Positions 61,930 through 64,000 of a stretch of 64,000 nucleotides of DNA are shown here, piece after piece. Source of the DNA: Aedoeadaptatus ivorii. Lineage in GTDB: Bacteria; Bacillota; Clostridia; Tissierellales; Peptoniphilaceae. The position numbers and the translations under genes are program-made. Position 1 is the stretch's first letter. Every line of letters begins with the position of its first letter. The stretch covers positions 1,276,501-1,340,500 of the forward strand of contig NZ_LR134523.1 in assembly GCF_900638585.1 (NCBI RefSeq). Direction: 5' to 3'. The notes beneath the pieces were generated by a model, which was not told the DNA's origin, did no database searches, and was given only the letters and a program-made list of their open reading frames with translations.

Positions 61930-62748
61930 CTATTCTCCTTTGTCGTAGACTTCCAAAAAGTCGTGGCGCGCCCCGGCAGGGTCCTTATAGCCCAGAATCG
62001 CGCCCATTTCGACATTTTGTGCCGAGCGGAAAATCGACATCTCCACATTCGGATTTTCCGCCTTGATCTCGCGGATCAGATTCTTTACATAGGCGCGGGC
62101 GCCGAAGTTTTCCTTCGCCGTCACCGTACAGGCGCAGTCGATGGGGGACAAATCGTTATACGCCACCCAGCTGCGAATGTCGTCCTCGCGAATATAGATC
62201 ATGGGCCGGATCAGCTCCATCCCCGAAAAATTCGTCGAATGGAGCTTCGGCATCATCGTCTTGTAGCTGCCGCCGAAGAGCACATTCATCATCACCGTCT
62301 CGATCACATCGTCGAAGTGATGCCCCAAGGCAAGCTTATTGCAGCCCAGCGACTTCGCCTTGTCGTACAGACTCCCCCGCCGCATGCGGGCGCAGATATA
62401 ACAGGGCTTTTCGCCGCCCATATCCTCCGCCACATCGAACACATTGGAGCCGTACATCTCCAGGGGAATCCCCGCCTTCTCGCTGTTTTCTTTCACCTGC
62501 GTAACGATCTCGGGCAAATACCCCGGGTCCATCGCGATAAACCGGAGCGAAAATTCTTTCTTGCCGTGGCGCTTCAGCTCCTGCAACAACTTTGCCAAAA
62601 GCAACGAATCCTTGCCCCCGCTCATGGCGACGGCGATCACATCCCCGTCCTCGATCATCTCGAACTCGTTGATCCCCTTGATAAAGCGGCGCCAAATATC
62701 TTTTCGGAACTTTTTTATAATACTTCTCTCTATTTCCTGAACGGACAT
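61930..62748 (-). CDS. TtcA-family tRNA sulfurtransferase-like protein
   Basis: 272 residues, PP-loop ATPase. [11 protein letters not shown] is the PP-loop; [10 protein letters not shown] holds the Cys-x2-Cys pair and a later Cys in IDCACTV may complete a [4Fe-4S] site, as in TtcA which thiolates C32 of t[14 protein letters not shown] is conserved. ATG follows GGAG. Preceded by its own promoter and a leader hairpin. Confidence 0.88.
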   Translation of the reverse strand: MSVQEIERSIIKKFRKDIWRRFIKGINEFEMIEDGDVIAVAMSGGKDSLLLAKLLQELKRHGKKEFSLRFIAMDPGYLPEIVTQVKENSEKAGIPLEMYGSNVFDVAEDMGGEKPCYICARMRRGSLYDKAKSLGCNKLALGHHFDDVIETVMMNVLFGGSYKTMMPKLHSTNFSGMELIRPMIYIREDDIRSWVAYNDLSPIDCACTVTAKENFGARAYVKNLIREIKAENPNVEMSIFRSAQNVEMGAILGYKDPAGARHDFLEVYDKGE

Positions 62749-62765
62749 AACACTCCAGTCTCTCT

Positions 62766-62790
62766 AAAAAAAGCCCGGTTGGCCCGGGCA
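62766..62790 (-). terminator. Hairpin in the ttcA-like leader
   Basis: Stem GCCCGG/CCGGGC around GCCAA with T7 on the minus strand, 16 bases upstream of the ribosome site. It lies after the predicted promoter, so may be an attenuator. Confidence 0.6.
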
Positions 62791-62818
62791 TCAGATCCTA
62801 TATCAATTCCATCGTACT

Positions 62819-62847
62819 ATACTACGGACGCAAATTCAATCCGGCAA
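62819..62847 (-). promoter_or_regulatory. Promoter of ttcA-like/exoA
   Basis: Minus strand TTGCCG (62842-62847), 17-base spacer, TAGTAT (62819-62824). Confidence 0.5.
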
Positions 62848-62856
62848 AACAGAGAG

Positions 62857-62882
62857 AAAAAAAGAAGTGCCGCAGCACTTCT
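62857..62882 (-). terminator. Terminator of purC
   Basis: Stem GAAGTGC/GCACTTC with a 4-base loop and T7 on the minus strand. Confidence 0.88.
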
Positions 62883-62891
62883 TCCCGCTCC

Positions 62892-63572
62892 TTATTCACC
62901 CAAAAGCAATCCGGGGAGCTTTAAGGGCTCTACATATTCGTCGCCCTTGTAAGCGCGCATATTGCCGCCGGAAATCTCGTCGACCAACATAATCTTTCCG
63001 TCGTCGCGGCCGAATTCCAACTTGATGTCGTAGAGGTCGATGCCCTTTTCATTGAGCACCGCCTTTACCTCGTCGGAAATTTCGCGCGTAAGGCGCTTCA
63101 GCGTGTCGTACTCTTCGGCAGTCAGAATCCCCAGCATCACCAAGCCGTCCTTTGTAATCGGCGGGTCTCCTGCCGCGTCGTCCTTCAGCGTCACTTCCAC
63201 AAAGCCGTCCAAATCCTGCCCTTCTTCGGCATAGAGCCCATAGCGGCGCAAGAAACTGCCCACCGCCTTATAGCGGCAGATAAATTCCAGCCCCTTGCCG
63301 AACATAGTGCCCGGCTTTACCTCCATCGCCTTCTCGTCGATGTCTGCGGAAATAAAGTGCGTGGGAATCCCCTTTTCCTTCAGCCGCTCAAAGAAAAACA
63401 CCGTCAAAGACAGCGCCGCCCGGCCCGAACCTTCCATCGTGAGGCCCACCTCATTGGCGCCCGGATCGAACACCCCGTCCTTGCCCGTGACATCGTCCTT
63501 AAACTTTAAGAGATAATTTCCGTTTTCCAGCTTGAAAACATCCTTCGTCTTGCCCTTATAAATCGCTTCCAT
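62892..63572 (-). CDS. purC: SAICAR synthetase
   Basis: 226 residues. [10 protein letters not shown] at the start, [10 protein letters not shown], and [18 protein letters not shown] with the metal and ATP residues are PurC signatures. Joins aspartate to CAIR in purine synthesis. ATG follows AAAGGAGG. Stands alone here, apart from other pur genes. Confidence 0.95.
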   Translation of the reverse strand: MEAIYKGKTKDVFKLENGNYLLKFKDDVTGKDGVFDPGANEVGLTMEGSGRAALSLTVFFFERLKEKGIPTHFISADIDEKAMEVKPGTMFGKGLEFICRYKAVGSFLRRYGLYAEEGQDLDGFVEVTLKDDAAGDPPITKDGLVMLGILTAEEYDTLKRLTREISDEVKAVLNEKGIDLYDIKLEFGRDDGKIMLVDEISGGNMRAYKGDEYVEPLKLPGLLLGE

Positions 63573-64000
63573 TGCGACCTCCTTTAATTCATCTAAGCAT
63601 TATTTTACGCCTCAATGCGTATGTATACAAATAAAAGATAAAGCCGGTTCAAAAAAATTTCGACGCCATACCGACGCCCAAACAAGGAGGATTGTACCCC
63701 ATTTGTGTGGATTTTACACAGAAGAATGGGAAAAGGAGAGAACTCCGTTCCGAAGCGAAGAATCTCATTCCCCAGAAGGGGCATGCATAGAGGCCACCGA
63801 CGAAACGCACAACGTTTTTTCCCTTGTCGGTCAATCAGACACGCAATAGGCACCGTGCAATCCATCGACCCGCAATAGCTCAGGGAGATCCTTGACTCCG
63901 CCTGTCGGCTCCGCTCAGGATGACAAAATTATTATTCACGATCGCTCCCTATTGTCATTCTGAGCGAGGAACTCCGTTCCGAGTCGAAGAATCTCTTTCG
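63573..64000. other. 428-bp gene-free right end
   Basis: Upstream region of purC on the left, then fragments and ends of the inverted-end repeat family. An 86-codon frame here has no ribosome site and is not taken as a gene. Confidence 0.7.
63885..64000. repeat. Inverted-end repeat family, two facing ends
   Basis: 63885-63925 matches the right-end type (GAGATCCTTGACTC...CTCAGGATGACA). 63953-64000 is a left end (TGTCATTCTGAGCGAGGAACTCCGTTCCGAGTCGAAGAATCTC in parts) cut by the window edge. A related fragment lies at 63738-63775. Confidence 0.65.

Noticed and set aside
63605-63865. 86-codon minus-strand frame upstream of purC
   Set aside because: No ribosome site; overlaps a repeat fragment; composition unlike the genes.

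Overview
The window reads as a chromosome segment of an anaerobic, amino-acid or organic-acid fermenting Firmicute with fairly high GC. Supporting signs are strong AGGAGG-type ribosome sites, frequent GTG/TTG starts, S-layer-homology (SLH) surface proteins, ECF-transporter S components, SAM-I and TPP riboswitches, a butyryl-CoA:acetate CoA-transferase, a flavodiiron protein and a double-cubane-cluster protein pair. A Tissierellia/Peptoniphilaceae-like organism fits best, but genus cannot be set from this sequence. No rRNA, phage, transposase or CRISPR was seen. One tRNA (Pro, GGG) is present.

Layout. 1-1.2 kb: 3' part of a decayed SLH protein gene. 1.2-4.2 kb: large-subunit catalase, tRNA-Pro and a ferritin-like protein. 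4.2-5.5 kb: amidohydrolase plus ECF S component. 5.6-6.2 kb: two near-identical ~218-bp repeat elements with imperfect inverted ends. 6.25-9.6 kb (minus): cysteine desulfurase, DUF3343, BadF-type ATPase and double-cubane-cluster protein. 9.7-12.4 kb: MoxR AAA+ ATPase with a von Willebrand A partner. 12.4-19 kb: envelope operon (MurJ, polysaccharide deacetylase, stalk-domain protein, unknown protein, FUSC-like protein). 19-23.5 kb: HPF, two-component system, YihY and PhzF. 23.5-27.7 kb: SAM riboswitch-metK-recD2-comF. 27.8-29.2 kb: CoA-transferase. 29.4-33.1 kb: an unusual four-gene operon (acyl-CoA-dehydrogenase-like flavoprotein, solute-binding-fold protein with no signal peptide, core-MetE-like protein, OsmC-like protein). 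33.2-38.8 kb: lysS, greA, dusB, coaX, an ECF S component and a P1 peptidase. 39-41.5 kb: class A PBP. 41.5-49.7 kb: thiamine biosynthesis in two operons, one under a TPP riboswitch (thiM-thiE-thiD-thiC) and one under a probable HMP-PP (thiS-motif) riboswitch (thiS-F-G-H-E plus an EFR1 ferredoxin). 49.8-52.7 kb: glycine-betaine type ABC transporter. 53-56 kb: alanine/sodium symporter and glutathione-reductase-like enzyme. 56-59.7 kb: 1221-residue SLH surface protein. 59.9-63.6 kb: flavodiiron protein, exonuclease III, TtcA-like protein and purC. The right end carries more of the inverted-end repeat family.

Themes. Oxygen and peroxide defence is well represented (catalase, ferritin-like protein, flavodiiron protein, glutathione-reductase-like enzyme). 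Thiamine is made de novo and salvaged, with separate RNA control of the two branches. The two most promising undescribed systems are the minus-strand desulfurase-DUF3343-ATPase-double-cubane cluster (possibly with the neighbouring MoxR/VWA pair) and the flavoprotein/cytosolic binding-protein/MetE-like/OsmC-like operon under a tandem 10-bp repeat.
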